Source: Acidimicrobiia bacterium (GTDB lineage Bacteria; Actinomycetota; Acidimicrobiia; Spongiisociales; UBA5794). Taken from it: a DNA stretch of 64,000 bases. The stretch lies in contig DASWKR010000070.1 in assembly GCA_036396535.1 (NCBI GenBank), positions 1-64,000 of the forward strand. Reading direction: 5' to 3'. This document shows positions 9,187-17,992 of the stretch, piece after piece; positions within the stretch are counted from its first letter, which is position 1; each line of letters begins with the position of its first letter. A program made the position numbers and the translations under genes. The notes under the pieces were generated by a model, which saw only the letters and a program-made list of their open reading frames with translations, ran no database searches and was not told the DNA's origin.

Positions 9187-9987
9187 TCACGAAGCGATCG
9201 CCACGAGCAGACCTGCGGCGACCACGACGAGCGTCGCCACGGCGGCCGCCGTCATCGTCCCGTACTGGCGCTGCCTCATCGCCGAGAGCAGCACGGCTGC
9301 CGGGACGACACCTGCGACGACGGCCCACGTCGCACCGGAGATCGCATCCGAACCGTCCGCGGCCACGCCGGTCGCTGCTGCTGCCGCCAGCAATCCGGAC
9401 GCGAACGCCCTGGTGCGCTCCTCGCCGAGCCGCACCGCCAGCACCCGCTTGCCGACGAGAGCGTCCGACTCGAGGTCGGGCAACTCGAACACGAGCATCA
9501 TCGCGACGTGGATCGGGACCAGGATGCCGACTGCCCACCACAACGCCTCGCTCGGCGACGACCCCATCGACGTGACGCCGATCAGTGGCACCAACCCGGC
9601 AACGGTGAGCGAGGTCGCCAGCTCGCCCCACCCGGTGCCGAGGAGCCTCACGGGAGGGATCGAGTATGCCCACGACACCGCCAACGTCACCAGACCGAGG
9701 CCTGCCGTCAGCGGGGCGCTCGCCCCCACCGCGACAGCAGCCGCCACGGAGAGCCCGGTCGTCACGAAGGCGGCCTGCAGCGCCACACCGGCACCGAGAC
9801 CGCCGGACACCAGCACCCCGCTTCCCCCGGAGAACATCGTGCGGTTGGCCACCGCCTGGTCGGCGTCGACGTCTGCGTACTCGTTGACGTAGTGCGCCGT
9901 CAGTTGGGACGCCGTCACCATGACCTGCGCCAGGGCGTAGCGCGCCACGCCGATGCGGGCGGCGGCCGCGGCGCCCACGGCGAACAT
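9187..9987 (-). CDS. UbiA-family prenyltransferase (MenA-like)
   Basis: This is a polytopic membrane protein of at least 266 residues. The first Asp-rich motif is NEYADVDAD (in place of NDxxD), followed by a conserved FSGGSGVL. The second is DLPDLESDALVGKRVLAVRL. Both bind Mg-prenyl diphosphate in this family, which transfers prenyl chains to aromatic acceptors in quinone synthesis. The ATG at 9987 is used here, but in-frame codons upstream read LSRPHFLLGGAL, which resembles the family N-terminus. No ATG, GTG or TTG lies between there and the in-frame stop at 10138. The real start may be a rare codon near 10041 (CTG) or 10050 (ATC), or there is a sequence error. The acceptor substrate is unknown. 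Confidence 0.8.
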   Translation of the reverse strand: MFAVGAAAAARIGVARYALAQVMVTASQLTAHYVNEYADVDADQAVANRTMFSGGSGVLVSGGLGAGVALQAAFVTTGLSVAAAVAVGASAPLTAGLGLVTLAVSWAYSIPPVRLLGTGWGELATSLTVAGLVPLIGVTSMGSSPSEALWWAVGILVPIHVAMMLVFELPDLESDALVGKRVLAVRLGEERTRAFASGLLAAAAATGVAADGSDAISGATWAVVAGVVPAAVLLSAMRQRQYGTMTAAAVATLVVVAAGLLVAIAS

Positions 9988-10063
9988 GAGGGCCCCGCCG
10001 AGCAGGAAGTGGGGACGGCTAAGGCGGGCTAACGCTCTCAGCCGGCCGATGGGCTCCGCCCTC

Positions 10064-10489
10064 TCACCAGATCGAGACGAGCACGGCGGCGACGACGATG
10101 CCGATGAGGTGGTACAAGCCTGAGATCCAGAACCACGTCATCGGCTCCTTCTTCTGCGGATCGAACACGGCCGTCACGTAGAACAGCGCCGCCGAGATCC
10201 CGACGCCGACCACGAGGCCGAGCACCAGCCCCTCGCCGAAGGTGTCCGACGCCGTCGCCAGCGCCAACATCCCAATGGCGATGGCGCCCACCAGGTAGGC
10301 GACGAACGGCCCGACGTACGACATCGTCGTCATGGCGGGCGGCGGCGCCTCCGGGTCCCAGTCGACGGAGCGCATCCAGGGCTTGCCGAGCACTGCCGGG
10401 TGGTACCAGGCGGCCCCGAGCGCGAACCAGAGGACCGCCGCGACGATCACGGCCAGCCAGTTGAGATCACCGAGCGTGTCGAAGCTCAT
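10064..10489 (-). CDS. DUF1761 family membrane protein
   Basis: The protein has 141 residues and about four membrane helices. The N-terminal helix is followed by ALGAAWYHPAVLGKPWM, the short conserved W-Y-P/G-K-W pattern of DUF1761, and the C-terminal half alternates helices with short loops. Molecular function is unknown for the family. The ATG at 10489 follows AGGAGC at suitable spacing; upstream in-frame starts would add a hydrophilic, non-conserved extension. It lies just upstream of the prenyltransferase on the same strand and may be cotranscribed with it. Confidence 0.8.
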   Translation of the reverse strand: MSFDTLGDLNWLAVIVAAVLWFALGAAWYHPAVLGKPWMRSVDWDPEAPPPAMTTMSYVGPFVAYLVGAIAIGMLALATASDTFGEGLVLGLVVGVGISAALFYVTAVFDPQKKEPMTWFWISGLYHLIGIVVAAVLVSIW

Positions 10490-10633
10490 CTTGCTCCTCC
10501 CAGAGCTTGCGGAGAGAACACCGTGCGGCGCGCCTGCGCACATCGGGCAGCCTCGCGGCGCCACACGTCTCGCCGTGATTCCCGCCCAGGCCCGCCACAC
10601 GGACCCTTACGACGCCAAGCTAGCGAATGAGCG

Positions 10634-11176
10634 TCACGGGAGCTTGCGCCGCGGCGGCCGCTCGCTCGCCGCCGGCCCGAGACCGACATGGGTGGCTGCG
10701 ATCCCACGCTTCACAGCCGGGTCGAACCTCCCCCTCGTCGGGTCTGGATCCGGGCTGGGAACGAACTCCATGTCGACGAACTCGGCTCTCAGATGCCTGG
10801 CGCCCCATCCCTTCACGTCGATCCTGCGGATCCCCCGGCCGCCATGTGCGAGAGGGCTCCCCTCCACATCGACCGCCTCCACCCACTCGACCTCGGCGAG
10901 CCCCCAATCGAGCATCCACGGCTCGGCGACCATGTAGTCGTTGAGGGCGTTGTCGAGGCGCACCGTCTGCACCGAGTAGAGCCGCATGACGACGGGGTCC
11001 CGCACGTCGTTTACGTCTTGGCGCAGCTTCCACGCCTCGGCCCACACGTTGTCGAACACGAGGTCGATCGTCGTGCCGAAGTCGCGCCACACGACGTCGT
11101 CGAGGATGCACTCCGTCAGGTTGAGGTAGCGCTCGAGCACCGCGTTGATCTCGTCGGTCGTCGTCAGCCGCGTCAC
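10634..11176 (-). CDS. candidate immunity protein for the adjacent toxin
   Basis: The protein has 180 residues. Its GTG start overlaps the TGA of the upstream toxin-like gene (GTGA), implying translational coupling. It is rich in Trp, Asp and Glu in its first two thirds (WRDFGTTIDLVFDNVW, AEPWMLDWGLAEVEWVEAV) and basic only at the tail. It has no signal peptide or membrane helix, so it is cytoplasmic. No family is recognised. A small acidic protein coupled directly behind a large modular toxin-like gene is the usual arrangement of polymorphic toxin-immunity loci. The assignment rests on that context alone. Confidence 0.55.
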   Translation of the reverse strand: MTRLTTTDEINAVLERYLNLTECILDDVVWRDFGTTIDLVFDNVWAEAWKLRQDVNDVRDPVVMRLYSVQTVRLDNALNDYMVAEPWMLDWGLAEVEWVEAVDVEGSPLAHGGRGIRRIDVKGWGARHLRAEFVDMEFVPSPDPDPTRGRFDPAVKRGIAATHVGLGPAASERPPRRKLP

Positions 11177-12960
11177 TTGGGGAACACCTCGATGCCGTGT
11201 GTCAGGTCGCTCGGCGCGACGTTGCCCCACTCGTCCAGATCGTTGCCGAACCGGTTCCTCATCCGAACGTCCCACCCTCCGTTCCGTCGCATTATGCGCA
11301 CCTCCTCCAATCCCTTCTCGAACAGGTATCCGGCTCCCCGAGCGGCGCGCCCAAGCGAGAAGCCGTCGTCGAGCAACACCTTGCGCAGGTTCGGGATGAA
11401 CCGGCCCCGCACCGAGCCGCCGTCGAAGATCCGGCGCAACCCCTCGGAGGCGACCCGCAGCCCCGTCGGCCGGATCGCTCCCGCCTCGTCGATGACGAGG
11501 ATGCGCCGCAGCGCCCGGGCGTCGAGAGCGACCTCGTCGAGCCACAGCATGGCCCCGTGGACACCGACGCCGAGCACGCCCCGCCGGGCGAGTTTGGCGG
11601 CGAGGCCTCCTCCGACGAACGACGCGATGGCGTCCGGCGTGAGCGAGCCGGCCCAGCGAGCCGGGTTGGCACGCAACTTCTCGACGTCGGCGACGATGCC
11701 GAAGAAGGCGGCGGGGTCGGCGAACAGAAGACTCCCGAGCCCGGCGACGCTCGACCAGTTCCTCCGGAAGTCCTCGCGATCCCACAGGCCGACGATGGTC
11801 AGACCGGCCAGCCCGGTGACGACGCCTGCCATCCCGTCCACCGCGCCTTCGAAGAGCTCGGTGAGGATCGATCCGTCCCGCCCCGGGTCGAGGCGGCGAG
11901 CCAGGTCGGCCGCCGCGGCCAGGAGTGGGTCGAGCGTGCCGGCGGCCGCCAGCTCGATGACCGCCACGGTGCGAAACGCCTCGTCGAGCCGTTCGAGCGC
12001 TGCGACGGCCGCCAGGAGCGCCTCGTCGCTCTCCGCCGCCTCGGTGGCCGCCAGCTCGACCCACCCGACCACGACGGGCGGTGGGGAGTCGGCAAGGACG
12101 GCCCCGGTGACCTCGGCGAGCTTCCCGGCGCCCTCCGACGTGACCAGGCGCCACAACGTCGCCGCCCCCGCCTTCCGGGCGAGCATCGTGAAGAGCCGGG
12201 TCTCCTCCGAGGCGTCGAGGTTGCCGCCGCGCACGCCGTCGAGCTCGTGCAGCCACCGAGCCAGCTCGGCTTCGCCGAGCGCCGCCACCACCAGATCGAG
12301 CTCGGGGCCCGCCAGGCCACCGAGCACTCGCTCGATCTCGAGCAGCTCGTCTCGGGACACGTCCCCGAACCACGACTCGTCGAGGAGCGACCGGATGACG
12401 GCGATCGATCGGGCGACGAGCTTCGGGTCCGCCGGTTGCGCAGGCGGCAGCGCCGTCAGCCGCCGGTCGAGGGCGGCGGCGAGCAACCTCAGCTCTTCCG
12501 GATCGAGTCGAGGGCCCGGCAAGACCATCGGTGCCGATGCGGCCAGGTCCGCAATGAGGCGGAGCCGGACGGCCTCCAGCTCGGCGAGCCGCCGCTCGTG
12601 GGTGGCAACCTCGTCACGCCCTTCGAGCCTCTCGAGGCGCTCGAGGATGCGGAGCTGCTCGGCGTGGAGGCGGGCGACCTGCTCGAGGCGCTCGTTCGGA
12701 CGATCGCTCGGAAGACAGGTGCCTGCCCTGGCCGCCCACTCGACCCGTGCCTCGTCGAGCATCGTCGCCCGCATCCGCAGGTCACCCGATGCCGACCGGC
12801 ACCATCTCGCAGCCACCACGAGGCGTCCGGCATCGATCGGAGGGGCGGCGCTCACGCCCGCCCGGGTGACATCCGCAGCAGCCCCGTCGAGGTTGGCAGC
12901 TCGATCGAGGAGCACTGCCGAAGTGGATCGCATCCCGTCGGTGTCCCACCCGACCCACAC
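11173..12960 (-). CDS. putative polymorphic toxin with N-terminal WXG/ESX-like helical domain
   Basis: The protein has 595 residues. Residues ~10-80 form an Ala-rich helical hairpin with a central Trp, resembling WXG100-type targeting domains of type VII secreted proteins. Residues ~90-330 are long Leu/Ala/Glu-rich helices. A small-residue segment ~360-450 (GAVDGMAGVVTGLAGLTIVG and following) may cross membranes. The C-terminal ~100 residues are compact, Arg- and Asn-rich (RIMRRNGGWDVRMRNRFGN, ending THGIEVFPK) and would be the effector part; no known toxin fold is recognised. The GTG at 12960 follows AGGGGGAGA. A TTGTAA-17-TAATAT promoter lies upstream. The downstream overlapping gene is the candidate immunity protein. 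Confidence 0.55.
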   Translation of the reverse strand: MWVGWDTDGMRSTSAVLLDRAANLDGAAADVTRAGVSAAPPIDAGRLVVAARWCRSASGDLRMRATMLDEARVEWAARAGTCLPSDRPNERLEQVARLHAEQLRILERLERLEGRDEVATHERRLAELEAVRLRLIADLAASAPMVLPGPRLDPEELRLLAAALDRRLTALPPAQPADPKLVARSIAVIRSLLDESWFGDVSRDELLEIERVLGGLAGPELDLVVAALGEAELARWLHELDGVRGGNLDASEETRLFTMLARKAGAATLWRLVTSEGAGKLAEVTGAVLADSPPPVVVGWVELAATEAAESDEALLAAVAALERLDEAFRTVAVIELAAAGTLDPLLAAAADLARRLDPGRDGSILTELFEGAVDGMAGVVTGLAGLTIVGLWDREDFRRNWSSVAGLGSLLFADPAAFFGIVADVEKLRANPARWAGSLTPDAIASFVGGGLAAKLARRGVLGVGVHGAMLWLDEVALDARALRRILVIDEAGAIRPTGLRVASEGLRRIFDGGSVRGRFIPNLRKVLLDDGFSLGRAARGAGYLFEKGLEEVRIMRRNGGWDVRMRNRFGNDLDEWGNVAPSDLTHGIEVFPK

Positions 12961-12987
12961 ACTCTCCCCCTCACACGACGGGGCGTG

Positions 12988-13016
12988 ATATTACGAGTGT
13001 TTACGATGTTTTACAA
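12988..13016 (-). promoter_or_regulatory. sigma-70-like promoter of the toxin-immunity pair
   Basis: On the minus strand TTGTAA and TAATAT are spaced by exactly 17 bp, about 28 bp before the GTG of the toxin gene. The segment is strikingly AT-rich for this genome. On the plus strand TACAAT (13012-13017) overlaps it and could serve the divergent membrane-protein gene. Confidence 0.55.
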
Positions 13017-13106
13017 TCGACCACACGCTCCGGCGCTGAAGTCGGGACGGCCGATCTGCCGAAGGAATGCGTTGAACGTGGTGGTCGACGAGAGCGAGGC
13101 GACACG

Positions 13107-13682
13107 ATGCCCGCAGTGCACGCGAGGCGACGATCGAGCGTCAGGATCCTGACGTACGTCGCCGCGGCCGGTCTGGCGTTCCAGCTCGTGCACTTCACGG
13201 AGCACGTCGCCCAGCTCGGTTACTGGTTCATCCACCCCGAGCTGCCACCCTGGCTCACCCCGTGGGCGCTGGCGGGCCGCGGTCTTCTGTCGGACGCCCC
13301 GCTGGTCGGCAACGAACTGCTTCACCTCGTCGGCAACAACATCTTCCTCACCGGCCTCATCGCCCTCAAGGTGATCTCTCTGGCGTCCGGCGGGGCGCAC
13401 GCCGGCCGCGCCAACCTCACGAAGGCGCTCTGGATCCAGGGATTTCACGTGCTCGAGCACCTGCTGCTCACCTTCACGCTGCTCCTCCTCGGCGAGGCCT
13501 CGGGGTTCTCGACGTTGTTCGGCGCCCTCTCGAACGCCACGCTGTGGACGTACCGCGTCTGGTGGCACTTCGCGATCAACCTCTTTGCGACGGTATACGC
13601 CACGCGGGCTGCCAAGGCGATGTACGACGAGGGTCTCGTGCTCAGTGGCCCCATGCGGCGAACTGCGATCCCGCAGATCTGA
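13107..13682 (+). CDS. membrane protein with intramembrane histidines, unknown function
   Basis: The protein has 191 residues and about four or five membrane helices. Several carry paired His or His/Glu: LVHFTEHVAQ (~27-36), ELLHLVGNN (~70-78), FHVLEHLLLTF (~112-122) and WWHFAINL near 154. Such regular helix histidines often ligate haem or metals (inference); no family is recognised. The ATG at 13107 has no strong ribosome site. It lies upstream of the metal ATPase-haemerythrin gene on the same strand, with a 185-bp gap, so cotranscription is possible but unproven. Confidence 0.7.
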   Translation: MPAVHARRRSSVRILTYVAAAGLAFQLVHFTEHVAQLGYWFIHPELPPWLTPWALAGRGLLSDAPLVGNELLHLVGNNIFLTGLIALKVISLASGGAHAGRANLTKALWIQGFHVLEHLLLTFTLLLLGEASGFSTLFGALSNATLWTYRVWWHFAINLFATVYATRAAKAMYDEGLVLSGPMRRTAIPQI

Positions 13683-13867
13683 GTCCGTCCGTTCGCCCCT
13701 ACCGCCGGGCGATGCCACACCCGATGGTGTCACCACGTCGCCGGGCCCCGCACCGATCGACGGCGCGGCGCGTCAGACCCCGCGGCGGCTGCGAACCTTG
13801 CATGATGTCCCGACGCAACGGAACGCCGAGTAGAACCGGGACGTAGAGGTCGCCCGGAGGAGAGACA

Positions 13868-16219
13868 GTGCGCGCCGAGTACCCGGCAAGACGCATGCTG
13901 ATCGTGACGGCGGCCGCGCTCGTCGGCGGCGCCCTCTCGTCGGCGACCGGGGCAGCGACGGCCGCCAACGTCGCCTGGATCGCGGCCGCCGTCATCCCGC
14001 TGGGACGGCTCCTCCGCCAGATCGTCGCCGACCTCGTGGCCAGGCGGCCGGGTGTCGACATCATCGCCGGGCTCGCCGTCGCCGCGGCGCTCGCCCTCGG
14101 CGAGGTCCTCACCGCGGCGGTCATCGGCTTGATGCTCGCCACGGGAGACTTCCTCGAGGAGTATGCCGCCGGGCGGGCTGAGCGTGAGCTCGGAGCCCTC
14201 GTCGAGAGAGCTCCCCGTCTCGCCCACAGGCTGTCGAACGGCGAGGCGCACACGGTCGCCGTAGGGGAGGTCGTCCTCGGCGACCGGCTCCTCGTCAAGC
14301 CGGGCGAAGTCATCCCGGTCGACGGCATCGTCGTCGGCGACCCTGCCCTGGTCGATGAGTCTGCGATCACGGGAGAGCCGCTGCCGGTCGAGCGGACCCC
14401 GGGCGACATCGTGGCGAGCGGCGCGCTCAACGCCGCCGGGCCGTTCGAGATCCGAGCGACGGCCACGGCAGAGGCGAGCACGTACGCCGGGATCGTCAGA
14501 CTCGTGGAGGAGGCGAGGGCGTCGCGTTCGCCTTCGGTGCGGCTGGCCGACCGATGGGCCGCATGGTTCATCCCCATGACGCTGGCGGTCGCCGGCGGCG
14601 CCTGGGTCGCCAGCGGCGACTCGACGAGGGCGCTCGCCGTGCTCGTGGTCGCCACCCCGTGCCCGTTGCTGCTCGCGGTGCCGGTCGCCATCGTCTCGGG
14701 CATCTCGCGGGCGGCACGGCGCGGCGTCGTGTTCCGCGGCGGAGGAGCGCTCGAGACGTTGGCTCGCGTCGAGAACCTCCTCATCGACAAGACGGGAACG
14801 GTGACCCTCGGCGAGCCGACGTTGCACGACGCCGTCTCGTTCGACCCCCGCTATTCGGGAGACGACGTACTGCGCCTCGCCGCTTCGATCGACCAGGCAT
14901 CGACTCACGTCCTCGCCCGGGCGATCGTGGGGGCAGCCAGGGAGCGAGGCCTGCCGCTGGCGATGGCGACCGGCGTCAGCGAGAAGCCGGGCTCAGGCAT
15001 CGTCGGCCGGCTCGACGGCCGCCGGGTCGGCGTCGGCAGCGCCCCGTGGCTCCTCGAAGGCAAGGCGATGCCCTCGGACGTCGCCGAGTATCGCCACCGC
15101 CTGCTCCGGGTCGCCCCGATGACCGTGTTCGTCGCCGTCGACGGCGCCATCGCAGGGGCGTTGGTGTTCGACGACGTCATCCGGCCCGATGCAACGGCGA
15201 CGTTACGGGCACTGCGTCGCGCCGGCGTCCGGCGCATCGTCATGGCGACGGGCGATCACCCAACCGTGGCCCACTCCGTCGGCATGGCCATCGACGTCGA
15301 CGAGGTGCTCGCCGAGTGCACGCCTGCCGACAAGGTCGACGCGGTGCACGACCTCAGAAAGAGGGGCGTGACCGCCATGGTCGGAGACGGGATCAACGAT
15401 GCCCCGGCGCTCGCCGCCGCGGACGTCGGCGTCGCCATGGGCGCCCGCGGCGCGACCGCCTCGTCGGAGGCGGCACCCGTCGTGCTCATGGTCGATCGGC
15501 TCGACGGGCTCGTGGACGCCATCTCGATCGCCAAGCGCTCCCGGCTCGTCGCCCTCCAGAGCGTCGTGCTCGGGATGGGTTTGTCCGGCATCGCCATGGG
15601 CTTCGCCGCCGCGGGCGCCATCGCGCCCATCGTCGGCGCAGTCGTCCAGGAGGCCATCGACGTCGCCTCCATCGTCAACGCGTTGCGGGCCCTCACCGGC
15701 AAGGTGTCGGCGAGGCGCAAGGCGACCCTCCCGCCTGAGCTGTCCGCCCGGCTGCGCTCCGAGCACGAGGTGCTGCGCCCGAGACTCGACATGCTGCAGG
15801 CGACCGCCGATCGTCTCGACGTGTGGAGCAGGCAGGAGGCGAAAGCCGGCCTGCAACGGGTGGCCGAGTTCCTCACGGACGAGGTGCTCCCCCACGAATC
15901 GGCAGACGACCGGGACGTCTATCCGCAAGTGGCGGCGCTCCTCGGCGGCGAAGACCCGCTGGCGTCGATGAGCCGAACCCACCGCGAGATCTTCCGGCTC
16001 ATCAGCCTCTACCAGCGCACCCTCGGTGAGCTGCCGCCCGACGGCCCGGACGAGGCCGACTTGCGCGACCTGCGGCGTCTCCTTTACGGCCTCCACGCCA
16101 TCCTCCGCCTGCACTTCGCCCAGGAGGAGGAGCTCTACACCGCCCTCCACGACGAGGCTCCGAAAAGCGAAGAACGGGCCAGGACGCACCTGCCCGAGTC
16201 CGACCGTACGGTGTCGTGA
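13868..16219 (+). CDS. P1B-type metal ATPase with C-terminal haemerythrin domain
   Basis: The protein has 783 residues. There is no N-terminal heavy-metal-associated domain. Visible ATPase elements are the actuator loop TGE (168-170), the membrane metal motif TPCP (263-266), the phosphorylation motif DKTGT (Asp307) and the hinge motif GDGINDAP. The last helices are followed at ~625-775 by a haemerythrin/HHE-like four-helix domain with HEVLRP, LPHES, RTHREIF, LHAILRLHF and QEEELY, enough His/Glu for a di-iron site. The GTG start follows GGAGGAGAG. The ATPase would export or import a transition metal; the fused domain could sense O2, NO or iron. The transported metal cannot be told from the sequence. 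Confidence 0.9.
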   Translation: MRAEYPARRMLIVTAAALVGGALSSATGAATAANVAWIAAAVIPLGRLLRQIVADLVARRPGVDIIAGLAVAAALALGEVLTAAVIGLMLATGDFLEEYAAGRAERELGALVERAPRLAHRLSNGEAHTVAVGEVVLGDRLLVKPGEVIPVDGIVVGDPALVDESAITGEPLPVERTPGDIVASGALNAAGPFEIRATATAEASTYAGIVRLVEEARASRSPSVRLADRWAAWFIPMTLAVAGGAWVASGDSTRALAVLVVATPCPLLLAVPVAIVSGISRAARRGVVFRGGGALETLARVENLLIDKTGTVTLGEPTLHDAVSFDPRYSGDDVLRLAASIDQASTHVLARAIVGAARERGLPLAMATGVSEKPGSGIVGRLDGRRVGVGSAPWLLEGKAMPSDVAEYRHRLLRVAPMTVFVAVDGAIAGALVFDDVIRPDATATLRALRRAGVRRIVMATGDHPTVAHSVGMAIDVDEVLAECTPADKVDAVHDLRKRGVTAMVGDGINDAPALAAADVGVAMGARGATASSEAAPVVLMVDRLDGLVDAISIAKRSRLVALQSVVLGMGLSGIAMGFAAAGAIAPIVGAVVQEAIDVASIVNALRALTGKVSARRKATLPPELSARLRSEHEVLRPRLDMLQATADRLDVWSRQEAKAGLQRVAEFLTDEVLPHESADDRDVYPQVAALLGGEDPLASMSRTHREIFRLISLYQRTLGELPPDGPDEADLRDLRRLLYGLHAILRLHFAQEEELYTALHDEAPKSEERARTHLPESDRTVS

Positions 16220-16240
16220 CGCTCGACCGCTCGGCGCAAC

Positions 16241-16256
16241 GGCGGCTCACGCCGCC
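16241..16256. terminator. GC hairpin between convergent genes
   Basis: GGCGGC-TCAC-GCCGCC straddles the antiporter stop codon and lies 22 bp after the ATPase stop. It has no T-run, so termination is only suggested by position. Confidence 0.35.
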
Positions 16257-17401
16257 GAGTGGGCGGGACGGCGGTCGGCGAGCCGGGCGCCGATCGGCCC
16301 GAGCGTCGCCATCACGAGCACGTAACCCGCAGCCAGGGCCGGCAGCTCGGGGTCGGCGCCTGCCGCCACGGCCAAGCCCGCGATGACGATGGAGAACTCG
16401 CCACGCGCCACGAGAGCCGCTCCTGCCCTTGCCCTGCCTCGCCGTCCGATCCCGCCTCGCCAGGTCGCCCACCAGCCGGTGGCGAACTTGGTTGCCGCGG
16501 TGACGGCGGACAGGACGAGCACGGGAACGATGACGGACGGCAGGACGCCCGGGTCGGTCGTGAGCCCGAAGAACACGAAGAACACCGCCGCGAACAGATC
16601 GCGCAGCGGCGACAGCAACGCCCGCGCATGATCGGCCGCCTCGCCGGAGACGCCGATGCCGACGAGGAAGGCTCCGACCGCCGCCGACACGTTGAGCTGC
16701 TCGGCGATACCGGCAACGAGGAGCGTGACGCCCAGCACCGTGAGCAGGTTGATCTCGTCCGATCCGGAGAACGCCACCCGGCTGATCTCGTCGCCGTGGC
16801 GAGCCGCCACTCCGATGATGATGCCGACGACGACCAGGGCGGCAGCCACCGACTGGATGGCCCCCGCGACCGTGCCGCCGAGCGCCACCGCTCCGAGCAC
16901 CGGCAGGATCACCGTCATCGCCAGGTCCTCGAACACCAGCACCGACAAGACGATCGGCGTCTCGCGGTTGCCGAGCCAGCCGAGATCGCCGAGCAGCTTG
17001 GCGACGACACCGGACGAGGAGATGTATGTGACGCCGCCGAGGAACAACGAGGACTCTGCGCTGAAGGACAAGAGAAGGCCGGCGAGAAACCCCGGCGTGA
17101 AGTTGAGGGCGAGGTCCAGGACGCCGGCACCAGCGGTCGAGCGCAGGCTGGCGACCAGTTCCCTCCCGCTGTAGTCGAGTCCGAGCATCAGCAACAGGAG
17201 GATCACGCCGAGGTCGGCCCCGGTGGCGATGAAGTCCTCCGACGTGACGACCGGGAGGAGCCCACCCTCGCCGAACGCCACCCCACCGAGGAGGTACAGC
17301 GGGATCGGCGACAACCGCATCCAGCGGGCCGCCCTGGCGAGGACCGCCAACGCCAGCACTATCCCGCCGATCTCCAGGAAGAGCTGGGCGCCCCCGTGCA
17401 T
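16247..17401 (-). CDS. CPA2-type cation:proton antiporter (KhtU/KefB-like)
   Basis: The protein has 384 residues and about 11-12 membrane helices. The N-terminal part has the CPA2-like segment LLGGVAFGEGGLLP, then LLLLMLGLDYSG. The SSSGVVAKLLGDLG region near 130 and the conserved VFEDLAMTVIL helix contribute to ion binding in this family. There is no C-terminal NAD-binding domain. The gene begins 3 bp after the stop of a TrkA-C regulatory gene, the arrangement of two-component K+/H+ antiporters such as KhtTU. It would therefore export K+ (or Na+) in exchange for protons under control of that subunit. Confidence 0.85.
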   Translation of the reverse strand: MHGGAQLFLEIGGIVLALAVLARAARWMRLSPIPLYLLGGVAFGEGGLLPVVTSEDFIATGADLGVILLLLMLGLDYSGRELVASLRSTAGAGVLDLALNFTPGFLAGLLLSFSAESSLFLGGVTYISSSGVVAKLLGDLGWLGNRETPIVLSVLVFEDLAMTVILPVLGAVALGGTVAGAIQSVAAALVVVGIIIGVAARHGDEISRVAFSGSDEINLLTVLGVTLLVAGIAEQLNVSAAVGAFLVGIGVSGEAADHARALLSPLRDLFAAVFFVFFGLTTDPGVLPSVIVPVLVLSAVTAATKFATGWWATWRGGIGRRGRARAGAALVARGEFSIVIAGLAVAAGADPELPALAAGYVLVMATLGPIGARLADRRPAHSAA

Positions 17402-17404
17402 CGC

Positions 17405-17890
17405 TCAGCCGGCGCGCAGGATCTCGGCGACCGTCTCGATTCCCTCGGCCGTCCCGACGACGACCAAGGTGTCGCCTGGCTCGATCCTGGCGTCCGGTCC
17501 CGGCGCCGGGTGGGCGGCCTCGCCGCGCAGGATCGCCACCACCGAAACGCCGGTGCGGGTTCTCACCCTGGCGTCTCCGATCGTCCGGTCGGCGTACGGG
17601 CTGGCCTCGTCCACGGTGAGCCAGTCGATCGCCAGGCCCTCGATCTCCTGGGTGCGGTGAACCACGTCTTCGACGAGCTCGGAGCCGCCGAGCATGTCGA
17701 CGACGTCGTGGGTCTCGGCGTCGGTCAGTCCGAGGTTGAGAGCGACCGAGTCGGGGTCGTCGACCGGGCAGATGAACATCTCGCGCCTGCCCGTCTTGTG
17801 GTGCACCACGCCGACCCTCATCCCTGCTTCGGTCACCAAGTCGTAACGAACACCGACACCGGGGAGGATCGTCCTTTCGATGCGCGCCAT
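17405..17890 (-). CDS. TrkA-C domain regulatory subunit (KhtT-like)
   Basis: The protein has 161 residues. The N-terminal ~70 residues (MARIERTILPGVGVRYDL...) match the small domain seen in KhtT-type proteins. The C-terminal ~80 residues form a TrkA-C/RCK-C domain with GARVRTRTGVSVVAILR and IEPGDTLVVVGTAEGIE. It is cytoplasmic and, by family, binds a nucleotide ligand and gates the partner antiporter. The ATG at 17890 is preferred over a longer frame because AGGAG lies 10-14 bp upstream and the extra residues are not conserved-looking. It is the first gene of a two-gene operon with the antiporter. Confidence 0.85.
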   Translation of the reverse strand: MARIERTILPGVGVRYDLVTEAGMRVGVVHHKTGRREMFICPVDDPDSVALNLGLTDAETHDVVDMLGGSELVEDVVHRTQEIEGLAIDWLTVDEASPYADRTIGDARVRTRTGVSVVAILRGEAAHPAPGPDARIEPGDTLVVVGTAEGIETVAEILRAG

Positions 17891-17992
17891 GGGTCGACGA
17901 CTCCTGAGAGCGGAGTGCGATTGTGCCACGAATCGCACTGCCGGGCCCTTCAGCCCTAGGCCGGGTCGGCTCGTTACGGTATGTAGTGAAGT

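Noticed and set aside
10688-12988. 766-residue open frame on the plus strand opposite the toxin-immunity genes
   Set aside because: Composition is Ser/Arg/Ala low-complexity from GC-rich antisense sequence; the minus-strand genes have ribosome sites, a promoter and overlapping coupling.
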